The notes beneath the pieces are model-generated. The model ran no database searches, had not been told where the DNA came from, and worked only from the letters and a program-made list of their open reading frames with translations. Below, one piece after another: positions 1 to 10,389 of a DNA stretch of 64,000 nucleotides. Every line of letters starts with the position of its first letter. Position 1 is the first letter of the stretch. The stretch spans positions 1 to 64,000 of the forward strand of contig QCBX01000010.1 in the NCBI GenBank assembly GCA_003281455.1, written 5' to 3'. Both the position numbers and the translations under genes were made by a program. Origin of the DNA: Prochlorococcus sp. AG-347-J21 (GTDB taxonomy: Bacteria; Cyanobacteriota; Cyanobacteriia; PCC-6307; Cyanobiaceae).

Positions 1-878
1 TTTTCTGCGCATTAAGAAATATAGTTGCTGAAAAAACAAAACAAATAAGATCAATCGCAAAATCGATAGCATCGCTTGATGCATTGCTTGGTTTATCAAT
101 TACTTCAGTAGAAAACAATTTTATAAAACCTTCATTAATATCAATAAACGATTCAATAACAAAAAATAGTACAAAAATTATCGCAGGAAGAAATCCAATT
201 GTTGAGCAATTGTTAAATGATAAAAAGTTTATAGCAAACGATATTTCTTTTGAGGAAGATCAAAAATTAATTATATTAACTGGTCCTAATGCAAGCGGAA
301 AAAGTTGCTTTATAAGACAACTTGGTTTAATACAAATTCTCGCACAAATTGGTAGCTTTGTTCCTGCTAATAATGCTGAAATCAAGATTATAGATAGGAT
401 TTTTACAAGAATTGGGGCGGTTGATGATCAATCATCTGGACAATCAACATTTATGGTAGAAATGTCTGAAACTGCATCAATTCTAAATCAGGCAACCTCT
501 AGCTCACTAGTTTTACTTGATGAGATAGGTAGAGGGACATCTACTTTTGATGGACTTTCAATAGCATGGTCAGTAAGTGAATATCTTGCAAAAAAAATTC
601 AATGTAATACTATTTTTGCCACGCACTATCATGAGCTGAATTATTTAAAAAATTCAAATAAGAATATACAAAATTTTCAAGTTTTAGTAGAACAAAATAA
701 CGATCAGCTAATTTTTAGTCACAAGATTGTAAGAGGGGGCTCAAACAAAAGCTATGGTATAGAAGCAGCTAAATTAGCAGGAGTTCCTAAAGAAGTTATA
801 GAAAAAGCAAAATCAGTTTTAAATTCTTTAGAAGAGAATAATAAATTAAATTATGATATTGAGCAGGTAGATTTTTGA
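1..878 (+). CDS. mutS: DNA mismatch repair ATPase MutS, C-terminal part (5' end outside window)
   Basis: This is the C-terminal 291 codons of MutS, which binds DNA mismatches and uses ATP to start mismatch repair. The frame is open from base 3 with no stop, so the gene begins before the window. An internal TTG at 84 is not a credible start. The Walker A motif GPNASGKS lies near base 282, followed by the STFMVEMSE signature and the Walker B segment [12 protein letters not shown]. The conserved FATHYHEL segment follows. The C-terminal helices end in a short acidic tail. The next gene is convergent and starts its stop codon 22 bases further on. Confidence 0.95.
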   Translation, partial: FCALRNIVAEKTKQIRSIAKSIASLDALLGLSITSVENNFIKPSLISINDSITKNSTKIIAGRNPIVEQLLNDKKFIANDISFEEDQKLIILTGPNASGKSCFIRQLGLIQILAQIGSFVPANNAEIKIIDRIFTRIGAVDDQSSGQSTFMVEMSETASILNQATSSSLVLLDEIGRGTSTFDGLSIAWSVSEYLAKKIQCNTIFATHYHELNYLKNSNKNIQNFQVLVEQNNDQLIFSHKIVRGGSNKSYGIEAAKLAGVPKEVIEKAKSVLNSLEENNKLNYDIEQVDF

Positions 879-900
879 CATTTTATAAGATAAATACTTT

Positions 901-1524
901 TTAAATAGTTTCTCTCAACAAGGCGTTAACCGCAGCAGCTGCCATGGCAGCACCTCCTCTAGTTGAATTCAAAACAATTCTAGGGAGACTGGTAGAAATC
1001 AGTTTATTTTTGCTTTTCTCTACTCCAATAAATCCAACGGGCATTCCGATAATTAAACTAGGCAAATCTTTTGCATTCTCTAAAATATTAACTAAATAAG
1101 TTAAAGCTGTAGGCGAACTGCCAATAACTACAATAGGTGATTTTATTCCAGAATTTATAGCGGACAACTCCTTCCAACCTTCACTTAAGCCATATGCAGT
1201 TTTAGTTAATTTTGTATGATTATTTTTTTTGCACCACATTTTGGCGGTGAATACCTTATTCCTAGTTGTATTTTCTGCCATGGATTTTATTGCTGCTGCA
1301 GCCATATCGGTATCAGTTAAAATCGGAGCTCCATTTTTAAGTGACTGAAGTCCCTTTTCGCAAGCACCTTCACTAAAATTTACAAGATTTTGAACTGAAA
1401 AATCTCCAGAAGTATGGACTAATCTCTCTAAAACTTTTTTTTCCAAATAATTTAGATCATTTGCTCCTAAATGAGATCTTATAAATTTGATGCTTTCCAA
1501 AAAAATTGGATGATCTATTACCAT
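901..1524 (-). CDS. cobH: Precorrin-8X methylmutase (CobH/CbiC)
   Basis: This 207-residue protein fits the CobH/CbiC family, which moves a methyl group from C-11 to C-12 of precorrin-8X to give hydrogenobyrinate in corrin synthesis. The expected catalytic histidine lies in the VHTSGD segment (His37). The GAPILTDTDM stretch and the glycine/alanine-rich end STRGGAAMAAAAVNALL are typical of the family. Length is normal. It starts at an ATG and is divergent from holA across 58 bases. Marine picocyanobacteria make a cobalamin-type cofactor, which fits this gene and cobA at 54.6 kb. Confidence 0.93.
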   Translation of the reverse strand: MVIDHPIFLESIKFIRSHLGANDLNYLEKKVLERLVHTSGDFSVQNLVNFSEGACEKGLQSLKNGAPILTDTDMAAAAIKSMAENTTRNKVFTAKMWCKKNNHTKLTKTAYGLSEGWKELSAINSGIKSPIVVIGSSPTALTYLVNILENAKDLPSLIIGMPVGFIGVEKSKNKLISTSLPRIVLNSTRGGAAMAAAAVNALLRETI

Positions 1525-1582
1525 TAAATTTAATTTGTGTTAGAAGTAATCATAGTTAAAATATGGTTTTAATTGAGCGATT

Positions 1583-2584
1583 ATGCCAATACAAATATTA
1601 TGGGGTAATAATCTAAATGCTCAAAATACATTTATTCAAAAATTAATAGATAAGGAAGTATCCAAAGAATGGAAAGAAATAAACGTAACTAATTTAAATG
1701 GGGATGATGATGAGCAAGTCAACAAAGCTTTTGATGAAGTTCTTACACCCCCTTTTGGAAATGGATACAGAATAGTTACATTGAAAAATAATCCAATTTT
1801 TACTGCAAAAAATGAGGATCTAAGAACTAAATTTGAAAAAATTCATGACAATATACCTCAAAATACTTATTTCATTCTACAAAATACAAAAAAACCAGAC
1901 TCAAGACTGAAGAGTACTAAGTTTTTACAAAAACTTATCAAAAATAATTTAGCTAAAGAAAAATCATTTTCCTTACCAGAAATCTGGGACTATGAGGGAC
2001 AAAAAAGATTTTTAGAAGATGCAGCAAATGAAATGAATATCAAAATTGATAAAAATGCAGCTGAATTAATTATTGATTCTGTTGGGAATGATAGCTTTAA
2101 ACTAATAAATGAATTAGCCAAAGCAAAAACATACCTTTCTGCAGTATCAAGTGATTCGAAGTCACAACTTTTTCTTAATAGTATTGATGTAAAAAAAATA
2201 TTTAGTGATCATCAATCCAACATTTTTAAAATCATTGATCTTCTGTTACAAAAAAATATTAATGAAAGCCTTATTGAAATAAATTATTACTTACAGAAAG
2301 GAGAACCTGCTTTAAGACTAAATGCAGGTTTAATTAGTCAAATAAGAATTCATACCATTGTAAAATTAGCAGTTAATTCAGGAAACGATAATGCAGAAAA
2401 GATTTGTAATCTTGCAGGCATTTCTAATCCAAAAAGAATTTTTTTTATTCGAAGAAAAGTCAAAAATGTATCTCAAGAATATTTAATTAATTTAATGAGT
2501 AACTTACTAGATATTGAATCATTACTAAAACAAGGTAATAATCCCATAAATGTTTTTACAGAGAAATTAATTAATTTAAGTTAA
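1583..2584 (+). CDS. holA: DNA polymerase III delta subunit
   Basis: This 333-residue protein resembles HolA, the clamp-loader subunit that opens the beta sliding clamp. The N-terminal half has the family's degenerate AAA+ fold without a working Walker A motif (PIQILWGNNLNAQ at the start). The helical C-terminal domain includes NAGLISQIRIHTIVKLA. Sequence conservation in this family is low, so the call rests on overall pattern, length and the usual cyanobacterial placement next to lysC. It is followed by lysC after 39 bases on the same strand. DnaX, another clamp-loader subunit, is encoded at 16.1 kb. Confidence 0.85.
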   Translation: MPIQILWGNNLNAQNTFIQKLIDKEVSKEWKEINVTNLNGDDDEQVNKAFDEVLTPPFGNGYRIVTLKNNPIFTAKNEDLRTKFEKIHDNIPQNTYFILQNTKKPDSRLKSTKFLQKLIKNNLAKEKSFSLPEIWDYEGQKRFLEDAANEMNIKIDKNAAELIIDSVGNDSFKLINELAKAKTYLSAVSSDSKSQLFLNSIDVKKIFSDHQSNIFKIIDLLLQKNINESLIEINYYLQKGEPALRLNAGLISQIRIHTIVKLAVNSGNDNAEKICNLAGISNPKRIFFIRRKVKNVSQEYLINLMSNLLDIESLLKQGNNPINVFTEKLINLS

Positions 2585-2623
2585 CCAAATTAGAAGTTTA
2601 AGAATTTACATTATGATCTAAAT

Positions 2624-4384
2624 ATGGCTTTACTAGTAAAAAAATTTGGCGGTACTTCTGTCGGTGATATTAAAAAAATTAAAAATATCGCAAGTAGCAT
2701 TTGTCAAAGTAAAGAAGCAGGAAATGAAATTGTCGTAGTTGTCTCAGCGATGGGGCAAACTACAGATGATTTAAATTTTTTAGCGCAATCAATTAGTAAA
2801 TGTCCTAATCGAAGAGAATTGGATATGCTTCTCTCAACTGGAGAGCAAGTAACCATAGCTCTTCTCTCGATGGCATTAAATGAATACGGAATACCTGCAA
2901 TTTCAATGACCGGTAGCCAGGTTGGAATTATTACTGAATCAATTCATGGGAAAGCGAGAATTTTGGATATCAAAACAGAAAGGATTCAAAATTATATAAA
3001 TCAGGGTTTTGTAGTTGTAGTGGCTGGATTTCAAGGAACAACATTAAGCCATACGGGTTCAATGGAAATTACAACTTTGGGTAGAGGTGGTTCAGATACT
3101 TCCGCAGTAGCTTTATCAACAGCTTTAGGAGCTGAGACTTGCGAAATTTATACAGACGTTCCAGGGGTTCTAACTACTGACCCAAGAATTGTTCCTAATG
3201 CAAAGCTCTTAGATGAAATTAGCTGTGAGGAAATGCTTGAACTTGCAAGTGTTGGTGCTTCTGTTCTGCATCCGAGAGCAGTAGAAATTGCTCGAAATTA
3301 TGGAATTAAATTGTGTGTCAAATCAAGCCAAAGTAACTCAAATGGGACTCTCCTAGAAAGTCAAATCCAACCTCTCCCCCTAAAAAGAGGAAGCTTAGAA
3401 TTAACAAAAACAGTCAATAGTCTTGAAGTATTAGAAAACCAAGCAGTATTCAGTCTCTCAAATATTCCTGATAGACCTGGGATTGCTGCACAAATATTTG
3501 AAAAACTGTCAGAGGCAAGTATTAATGTAGATTTAATCATACAAGCGACAAATGATGGGAAAAATAATGATATTACATTTACTGTTAGTGAATTAGAAGT
3601 TAAAAAGACTGCAGAACAATGTGAACTTATAACTAGTCAATTAGGAGGAGAATATAATCTAAAAACAAACATGACTAAATTAAGTATTCAAGGAGCAGGC
3701 ATTATGGGAAGACCAAGTGTTTCAGCTGATTTATTTGATACTTTATCTCAAGCGAATATAAATGTTAGGTTAATAGCTACTAGTGAAATTAAAGTCAGCT
3801 GTGTAATTGAAATTAATAATATACCAAAAGCTATTAGATTTGTTGCTGAGAAATTTAAGTTATCCGATACACAAATATTTGTTAATCCAATTAATGAAAA
3901 ACAAGATCAACCTGAAGTAAGAGGAATTGCATTAGATAAAAACCAAGTTCAGGTAAGCTTTCGAAAACTGCCTGATCGTCCAGGTGTAGCAGCATCGATA
4001 TGTTTAGCATTAGCTGAAAATAATTTACTTATCGATACTATTGTTCAGTCTGAAAGAATTTCCTCTTTAAAAACTAAGGATATTAGTCTTACAATGAATA
4101 AACAAGATAGAGAAAAAGCTAACTTAGTTTTTGAGGCCTTAACAAAAAAATTACCCGGATCATACATTGAAGATGGCCCTGCTATAGCAAAAGTAAGTAC
4201 TGTAGGAGCGGGAATGGCATTTAAGGTTGGGACGGCTGGAAAAATATTTAGAGCATTGGCTGACCAAAATATCAATATTGAAATGATTGCCACGAGTGAA
4301 ATTAGGACTTCATGTATTGTCCTAGAAAAAGATTGTGACAAAGCAGTTAATGCGATTCATAATCATTTCGAATTAGAAAAATAA
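2624..4384 (+). CDS. lysC: Aspartate kinase with four ACT domains
   Basis: Aspartate kinase phosphorylates aspartate, the first step to lysine, threonine and methionine. The 586-residue protein opens with the KKFGGTSVG kinase motif. The catalytic domain covers about residues 1-240, with TTLGRGGSDTSA in its middle. Four ACT regulatory domains follow to the end; SNIPDRPGIAAQIFEKL and RKLPDRPGVAASICLAL mark two of them, and STVGAGMAFKVG lies in the last. This long form is characteristic of cyanobacteria and is normally feedback-inhibited by lysine and threonine. The downstream steps asd and dapA are at 10.4-12.3 kb on the other strand. Confidence 0.96.
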   Translation: MALLVKKFGGTSVGDIKKIKNIASSICQSKEAGNEIVVVVSAMGQTTDDLNFLAQSISKCPNRRELDMLLSTGEQVTIALLSMALNEYGIPAISMTGSQVGIITESIHGKARILDIKTERIQNYINQGFVVVVAGFQGTTLSHTGSMEITTLGRGGSDTSAVALSTALGAETCEIYTDVPGVLTTDPRIVPNAKLLDEISCEEMLELASVGASVLHPRAVEIARNYGIKLCVKSSQSNSNGTLLESQIQPLPLKRGSLELTKTVNSLEVLENQAVFSLSNIPDRPGIAAQIFEKLSEASINVDLIIQATNDGKNNDITFTVSELEVKKTAEQCELITSQLGGEYNLKTNMTKLSIQGAGIMGRPSVSADLFDTLSQANINVRLIATSEIKVSCVIEINNIPKAIRFVAEKFKLSDTQIFVNPINEKQDQPEVRGIALDKNQVQVSFRKLPDRPGVAASICLALAENNLLIDTIVQSERISSLKTKDISLTMNKQDREKANLVFEALTKKLPGSYIEDGPAIAKVSTVGAGMAFKVGTAGKIFRALADQNINIEMIATSEIRTSCIVLEKDCDKAVNAIHNHFELEK

Positions 4385-4391
4385 GTTCTTT

Positions 4392-6431
4392 TTAATTATT
4401 TCTTGCCAATTTTTGTCTTAATTTTTTGATTCTATCCCTCAAATTTGCTGCTTCTTCAAAATTTAACTCTTTTGCAGCGTCTTTCATTTTAATTTCTAAC
4501 TTTTCTATTAAGTCAGGTAATTCTTCGAACAAACATTGATTATCACTGGAACTGAGAATTGCGTCAGTTTTGTTATTAACTATATTTATTAAATCTTTAG
4601 ATAAACCACCAGCATCTAGTTTTCTGGAAAGTTCTAGAAAAGATAGTATTGAATTTTCTATTTTTTTGCCTGCAGGTTTTGGAGTAATACCATTGACTTG
4701 GTTATATTTTTTTTGAATAGTTCTTCTTCTTTCAGTTTCAGATATTGCTCTTTTCATTGAATCTGTGAAGTTATCTGCATAAAGCAAGGCAACACCTTCA
4801 ACATGTCTGGCAGCTCTTCCTATTGTTTGAATCAATGACCTTTCTGCCCTCAGAAAACCTTCTTTATCAGCATCTAAAATGGCGACTAAGGATACTTCTG
4901 GAAGATCTAGTCCCTCTCTTAATAAATTAACTCCTACCAAAACATCATATTCGCCCATTCTAAGGTCTTGAATAATTTCAATTCTTTCAATTGAATGGAT
5001 TTCAGAATGCAAATATCTAACTCTTACTTTATTTTCAGATAAAAAATCAGTTAGATCTTCAGCCATTCTCTTAGTAAGTGTTGTCACAAGCACTCTTTGA
5101 TTCTTTTCAGCTCGAATTCTTATTTCAGATAACAGATCTTCTATTTGGCCTTCACTAGGTCTTACATCAATTACCGGGTCTAATACCCCAGTTGGTCTTA
5201 TGACTTGCTCAATAAATTCACCATCACATTGATCTAATTCCCATTGACCGGGGGTTGCACTTATAAATAATGTCTGTTTTGATTTTTCCCAAAACTCTTC
5301 ACATTTTAAAGGTCTATTATCTGCAGCACTTGGTAATCTAAAACCATGATCTATTAAAACTTTTTTTCTAGATTGATCACCGTTGTACATCGCATGAAGT
5401 TGAGGACATGTTACATGACTCTCATCAACTACCAACAACCAATCTTTGGGAAAGTAATCTATTAAGCATTCTGGCGGTGAACCTTCCTCCCTACCTGATA
5501 AATGACGAGCATAATTCTCAACTCCATTACAATAACCAACCTCTTTAAGCATTTCTAAATCATATTTTGTACGTTGTTCTAGACGTTGAGCCTCTAATAA
5601 TTTTCCTTCGTATGTAAATTTATCGAGTTGAGTTTTTAATTCACTTCTAATTGCACTTATTGCACTCTCAAGTCTTTCTTTTGGAGTCACAAAATGCTTC
5701 GCTGGGTAAACGCTAACTTGTTCCAAACTTTCAAGTATTTCTCCTGTAGTAGGGTCAACATATCTAATAGCCTCGACTTCATCACCAAATAACTCAATTC
5801 TTATTAATCTATCTTCATAAGCTGGACCGATTTCTAAAACATCACCTTTAATTCTGAATCTACCTCTAGTAATTTCAATATCATTTCTAGTATATTGATT
5901 TTCAACGAGAGACCTCAAAGAAGAACGTAGATTTATTGATTTTCCCACTTCAAATTTAACTGCAGCTTTTAAATACTCACTCGGTATACCAAGACCATAA
6001 ATACAACTTATTGAAGCTACAACAATTACATCTTTTCTTTCAAATAATGAGCGTGTTGCAGAATGCCTAAGCATATCTATTTCTTCATTAATTGAAGCAG
6101 TTTTGGCTATGTAAGTATCACTTACAGGTACATAAGCTTCAGGTTGATAATAATCGTAGTAAGAAATGAAGTACTCAACAGCATTTTTTGGAAAAAATTC
6201 CCTTAATTCATTACATAGTTGTGCAGCCAACGTTTTGTTATGGGCCAAAACAAGTGCTGGTCTTCCGGTTTGTTGAATTACATTGGCAATGGTAAATGTT
6301 TTACCAGTTCCAGTAGCTCCTAAAAGAGTCTGAAACTGTTTACCATTATTTACGCCTTTAACTAATTTTTTAATAGCTTCTGGTTGATCTCCATTTGGTT
6401 CGTAAGGAGCTTGAAGCTTATAGTTGTTCAT
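4392..6431 (-). CDS. uvrB: Excinuclease ABC subunit B
   Basis: UvrB is the helicase-like damage-verification subunit of nucleotide excision repair. I place the start at the ATG ending at 6431, giving 679 residues; an adjacent TTG would add one residue. Walker A is GATGTGKT at residues 38-45. The aromatic beta-hairpin [13 protein letters not shown], helicase motif QTIGRAARH and a C-terminal UVR coiled coil ([15 protein letters not shown]) that binds UvrC are all visible. Length is normal. It converges on lysC with a 7-base gap and shares direction with the upstream DUF561 gene. Confidence 0.97.
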   Translation of the reverse strand: MNNYKLQAPYEPNGDQPEAIKKLVKGVNNGKQFQTLLGATGTGKTFTIANVIQQTGRPALVLAHNKTLAAQLCNELREFFPKNAVEYFISYYDYYQPEAYVPVSDTYIAKTASINEEIDMLRHSATRSLFERKDVIVVASISCIYGLGIPSEYLKAAVKFEVGKSINLRSSLRSLVENQYTRNDIEITRGRFRIKGDVLEIGPAYEDRLIRIELFGDEVEAIRYVDPTTGEILESLEQVSVYPAKHFVTPKERLESAISAIRSELKTQLDKFTYEGKLLEAQRLEQRTKYDLEMLKEVGYCNGVENYARHLSGREEGSPPECLIDYFPKDWLLVVDESHVTCPQLHAMYNGDQSRKKVLIDHGFRLPSAADNRPLKCEEFWEKSKQTLFISATPGQWELDQCDGEFIEQVIRPTGVLDPVIDVRPSEGQIEDLLSEIRIRAEKNQRVLVTTLTKRMAEDLTDFLSENKVRVRYLHSEIHSIERIEIIQDLRMGEYDVLVGVNLLREGLDLPEVSLVAILDADKEGFLRAERSLIQTIGRAARHVEGVALLYADNFTDSMKRAISETERRRTIQKKYNQVNGITPKPAGKKIENSILSFLELSRKLDAGGLSKDLINIVNNKTDAILSSSDNQCLFEELPDLIEKLEIKMKDAAKELNFEEAANLRDRIKKLRQKLARNN

Positions 6432-6460
6432 CAAGCTAGTAGCTAAAGAATGTTGCTATA

Positions 6461-7237
6461 CTAAGAAATTTTTTCTCCAATTATTGAATTTTTCAAAGAT
6501 TCTTTTAAGCCCCTAACAACCGCAATCATTGATATTAAATCATCTAATTTATTAACCACAGATCCAACGCCAACTGCTGAGGCTCCAGAGCATATTGCTA
6601 GTGGACAAGTTACTTGGCTTAATCCAGAGGCACTCATGATTGGTATATTCAGAGATTGTTTCTTAAATTCTTGATGAATAGCATAGGTAGCTGCAAGAGT
6701 TGGTACTGATTTTTCAAAAAAACCTTGAATTCCTGGAGAGTAAGGAGTAGAACTGATACCACCTTCTGTTTGAATAATATCAACGCCTTCTTCCACGAGC
6801 ATTACAGCAAGATCAACTTGTTTATCAATAGGCATAGTATGAGGAACAGTTACTGATAAAGGAAAATTAGGCAATAAATCCCTCGTCTCTTTTGTAATGT
6901 TTAAAACTTTTTTATCTGAAAAATGAATGCCTTTTTCATAAAAAGTATCATAATTTCCTATCTCAATTAATGATGCTCCTGCATTTACACAATCTTGAAA
7001 AGATCGAGGCACTACTGAACTAACACAAACGGGTAATGTTGAATTCTTAAGTGCTAAATCAACGAGTTCAGGTTTACAAGCAATATCGACAAGATCTGCA
7101 CCTCCTAATGAAGCAGCCTCAACAATTATTTTCACAGACTGAACATCGAAATTATTCAATCCTGAAATAACTTTGAGTAAGGATTTGCTTCTTAACTCTT
7201 CTTTGATTTTTTGTGGCAAAAGATTAATCAGACTCAT
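6461..7237 (-). CDS. DUF561 / Ycf23-like TIM-barrel protein
   Basis: This 258-residue protein matches the DUF561 family, related to the plastid Ycf23 protein, found across cyanobacteria and some plastids. The sequence looks like a TIM barrel: repeated beta-alpha units include VISGLNNFDV, GADLVDIACKPELV, ASLIEIGNYDTFYE, GVDIIQTEGG and IPIMSASGLS, ending with a phosphate-site-like GASAVGVGSVVN. The biochemical function is not established. It sits 29 bases upstream of uvrB on the same strand, so the two may be co-transcribed, and is divergent from tilS across an 85-base gap holding an inverted repeat. Confidence 0.82.
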   Translation of the reverse strand: MSLINLLPQKIKEELRSKSLLKVISGLNNFDVQSVKIIVEAASLGGADLVDIACKPELVDLALKNSTLPVCVSSVVPRSFQDCVNAGASLIEIGNYDTFYEKGIHFSDKKVLNITKETRDLLPNFPLSVTVPHTMPIDKQVDLAVMLVEEGVDIIQTEGGISSTPYSPGIQGFFEKSVPTLAATYAIHQEFKKQSLNIPIMSASGLSQVTCPLAICSGASAVGVGSVVNKLDDLISMIAVVRGLKESLKNSIIGEKIS

Positions 7238-7267
7238 TTACTTAATGAATTTATTACCCGATTGTGA

Positions 7268-7296
7268 CATTGTTTTAGTAAAACAGTGCATTTTTT
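7268..7296 (+). promoter_or_regulatory. Inverted repeat followed by a T run upstream of tilS
   Basis: Arms CATTGTTTT (7268-7276) and AAAACAGTG (7280-7288) pair with a 3-base loop and one G-T wobble. CA and six T residues (7291-7296) follow. On the plus strand this looks like an intrinsic terminator or attenuator placed 27 bases before the tilS start. It could instead be a protein-binding dyad shared by the divergent DUF561 and tilS promoters. Seen in sequence; function inferred. Confidence 0.4.
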
Positions 7297-7322
7297 AAAA
7301 AATATTATCTGAGCAACACAAA

Positions 7323-8333
7323 ATGACTGATAAACAATTAAGTCAGAAAAATTGGTCATCATGGCATCATCAGCTTCATAAGGAGATTCTTACCAAAAAA
7401 ATATTAATTCCTAAAGGATCCAATATTTTAATAAGTGTTTCGGGGGGGCAAGACTCAATGGCCTTATTAACTCTAATTAATGACCTAAAAAAACTACATA
7501 ATTGGTCTATTAGTGTTTGGCATGGTGATCATCAGTGGCACGAAAAATCATCACTATATGCTCTTGAATTAAAAGATTATTGCGAAGATAAAAATATTTC
7601 ATTCTCTTTTGATCAAGCAAATAAAGAAAGTATTTCTTCAGAAGAAAAAGCACGAGAATGGAGATATAAAAAATTATGTGAAAGAGCCAAAACTTTATTA
7701 AATAAAAACCAGCAAAAACATAATATTTATTTGTTAACTGGTCACACGAGTAGTGATAATGCAGAAACATTTATCCTCAATTTATCTAGAGGAAGCAACT
7801 TTGCAGGTCTAAGTAATATTGAAAGTAAAAGATTAATAGAAAATCAAATTTATTTAATAAGACCAATATTAATTTTCAGTAGGGAAGATACAAAACAATT
7901 TTGCAATGATATGAAGATCCCAGTCTGGGAAGATCCTACAAATTCAGATCTTAAATTAAAAAGAAATTTAGTAAGAGAAAAAATTATTCCTACCTTAGAA
8001 GTAATCTATCCTGGTTGTTCTGAAAGGATAAATAATTTTTCCCAAAAAATGAGCAAATACAATAATGAACGTAATGATCTTAGTGAACTAGCGTATTTAT
8101 ATTGTAAAGATGTTAAAGGTATCGATAGGAATCTCCTAAATGGTATTTGTATTGAAGCAAGGTGCACAATTTTAAATAGATTTTTAAAAGAAATATCTTC
8201 AAAGCAATGTAGTTCTAAAAATCTGACAAAAATAGCAACTTCAATTTATGAAAAAAATAAAGGTCAAATTAATCTGCAAGAGTTTTTAAAAATTGTTTGG
8301 GATAAAAACTATATAAATTTTGAAAAAAGTTAA
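7323..8333 (+). CDS. tilS: tRNA(Ile)-lysidine synthase
   Basis: TilS uses ATP to attach lysine to C34 of the tRNA-Ile that reads AUA, changing its identity from Met to Ile. The PP-loop motif SGGQDS is at residues 40-45. The following segments WHGDHQWH, LLTGHTSSDNAETFILNLSRGS and RPILIFSREDTKQFC are typical of the family. At 336 residues it is the short cyanobacterial form. It overlaps the end of the convergent rnj gene by 4 bases. Confidence 0.95.
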   Translation: MTDKQLSQKNWSSWHHQLHKEILTKKILIPKGSNILISVSGGQDSMALLTLINDLKKLHNWSISVWHGDHQWHEKSSLYALELKDYCEDKNISFSFDQANKESISSEEKAREWRYKKLCERAKTLLNKNQQKHNIYLLTGHTSSDNAETFILNLSRGSNFAGLSNIESKRLIENQIYLIRPILIFSREDTKQFCNDMKIPVWEDPTNSDLKLKRNLVREKIIPTLEVIYPGCSERINNFSQKMSKYNNERNDLSELAYLYCKDVKGIDRNLLNGICIEARCTILNRFLKEISSKQCSSKNLTKIATSIYEKNKGQINLQEFLKIVWDKNYINFEKS

Positions 8334-10315
8334 GATGTTACAGCAGATCTTCTTCTTCTTGTTCTACCTTCAAATGAATCTTCTGTAGCAGTCTCAGCTG
8401 GTGGATTCTGCGAAACTTTTGGACTTTTTTGGGTATTTTGTGGGTTATTTGAACTATTAGGATGATTATTGTTTGATTTCTTATGGAAATTATTATTATT
8501 TCTATTTCTATTGGAGAAATTTTGCTCTTCGGTAATCTTTGGAATATAAGCACGAGTTCCACTTGGAGCAGGTTGAACTAAACATAAAATAAGTGGTTCA
8601 ACTTGTAATTCTCTTCTCATTCTTCTCGATAAACCATTTTCAATTTCTCTTTGTACACCAATCCAATCTACCTCAAAATTATTCGGCCCAGTTTGTCTGG
8701 ATAATTGTTTCCATCTATTTTCTAAGACCCAGCTTATTTCTCGTTCTGTCCACATAGACATTTTTCTTGGCTCTGCAGTAGTAACAACTCCTCTTAAATT
8801 AACTCTAGGAGGCGCAACCATCTTTCCATCTGTACTAATAGGGGCTAAAACAGTTACTACACCATCCCCAGCTAATTGCTGCCTTTCCTTTAATACTCGA
8901 GCATCTACAATCCCATTTCGTGAGTTATCAAGCAGTTCAACACCAGCTTTTACAGGATCACCCTTTTGAATAGAATTAGGTGTTAACTCAACTACATCTC
9001 CATTTTCAATAATTAAGATATTATCCTTTGGAACCCCCATAGTTTGTGCACTCTTCCCATGACAAACAAGCATTCTATGTTCTCCATGAACAGGAACAAA
9101 AAACTTAGGTTTTGCGAGTGCCAACATTAACTTTTGATCTTCTTGAAAACCATGACCAGAAACATGAATATTCTCACCCTTTCCATAAACAACCTTTGCT
9201 CCGAGTTTCATTAATCTATCTATTGTATTAACAACAGAAATAGTATTACCAGGAATTGGGCTGGCTGAAAATATGACAGTATCAGTAGTCTTAAGACGAA
9301 CATGCTGATGTTCACCACGAGAGATTCTGCTTAACGCTGCTAGGGGTTCTCCTTGACTACCCGTCATTAATAATAAGGTCTCCCTATCTGGCAAATCTCT
9401 AATTTGCTTGATAGGAACAAACAAATCATCTGGGCATTTCATGTAACCAATATCTCTTGCCTTAGCAATAACATTTATCATCGATCTCCCTAACAAACCG
9501 ACCTTTCTTCCATGTTTCATGGCCAATTCTAAGATCATTGTCACTCTATGCACAGAACTAGCAAAAGTGGTAAGGATAACTCGTTCTTTTGCCTCTGCAA
9601 TATGTTTTTCTAAAGAGGGATAGATAGTCTTTTCAGAAGGACAGAAACCTGGAACTTCTGCATTAGTAGAATCACTGAACATGCATAAAACACCCTTCTC
9701 TCCGTAATGCACCATTCTTTCAATATCAAATTGCTCTCCATCTACTGGCATATGATCAAACTTAAAATCTCCCGTGAAAATAATTGTGCCAACAGGTGTT
9801 GTAACTGCTAAAGAAAAGCTATCGCAAATAGAATGTGTATTTCGAATAAATTCAACAGAAAAATGTTGTCCTACTTTTACAACATCTCTTGGATTTACTG
9901 TCTGTATAGTTGTTCTATCAGATACCCCAGCTTCCTCCATTTTTCCTCTAAGCATTGACATTGCCAGTCTTGGGCCATAAATAATGGGAATATTAAAATG
10001 CTTTAGATGATGAGAAATACCTCCAATATGATCTTCATGCCCGTGAGTGACAATCATTCCTTTTATTCTTCTTTGATTTTCTTTTAAAAAAGTTGTATCA
10101 GGCATAACAACGTTTACGCCATGCATACCATCTGATGGGAAAGCTAGGCCAGCATCAACAAGCATTAATTCATCACCATATTCAAAAACGCAAGTGTTTT
10201 TTCCTATTTCATGTAGTCCTCCAAGAGGTATTACTCGTAGAGCTGGCGTATTACTTTTAGATCTAGATGAATCATGAGTAGATCTATTTACAGTTGAATT
10301 TGTACTTGATTGCAT
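8330..10315 (-). CDS. rnj: Ribonuclease J
   Basis: RNase J is a metallo-beta-lactamase/beta-CASP ribonuclease with endo- and 5'-exonuclease activity in RNA turnover. The zinc motif HGHEDHIGG starts at residue 91, followed by SICDSFSLAV and FTGDFKFD. The beta-CASP region includes SGHGFQEDQKLMLALAKPKFFVPVHGEH, split here by motif. The last 60 or so residues are rich in Asn, Ser, Lys and Arg, including NRNRNNNNF and a terminal RTRRRRSA, and are probably a disordered RNA- or protein-binding tail. It lies 80 bases downstream of dapA on the same strand. An asd-dapA-rnj order is also known from Bacillus (rnjB), so this linkage is ancient or recurrent. Confidence 0.95.
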   Translation of the reverse strand: MQSSTNSTVNRSTHDSSRSKSNTPALRVIPLGGLHEIGKNTCVFEYGDELMLVDAGLAFPSDGMHGVNVVMPDTTFLKENQRRIKGMIVTHGHEDHIGGISHHLKHFNIPIIYGPRLAMSMLRGKMEEAGVSDRTTIQTVNPRDVVKVGQHFSVEFIRNTHSICDSFSLAVTTPVGTIIFTGDFKFDHMPVDGEQFDIERMVHYGEKGVLCMFSDSTNAEVPGFCPSEKTIYPSLEKHIAEAKERVILTTFASSVHRVTMILELAMKHGRKVGLLGRSMINVIAKARDIGYMKCPDDLFVPIKQIRDLPDRETLLLMTGSQGEPLAALSRISRGEHQHVRLKTTDTVIFSASPIPGNTISVVNTIDRLMKLGAKVVYGKGENIHVSGHGFQEDQKLMLALAKPKFFVPVHGEHRMLVCHGKSAQTMGVPKDNILIIENGDVVELTPNSIQKGDPVKAGVELLDNSRNGIVDARVLKERQQLAGDGVVTVLAPISTDGKMVAPPRVNLRGVVTTAEPRKMSMWTEREISWVLENRWKQLSRQTGPNNFEVDWIGVQREIENGLSRRMRRELQVEPLILCLVQPAPSGTRAYIPKITEEQNFSNRNRNNNNFHKKSNNNHPNSSNNPQNTQKSPKVSQNPPAETATEDSFEGRTRRRRSAVTS

Positions 10316-10389
10316 AATTTTGAAATTTATGAAGGCCTGCTTGTAATCAAATAAGGTTTATTTAAATTTAATTATCAAGTTGAATATAA

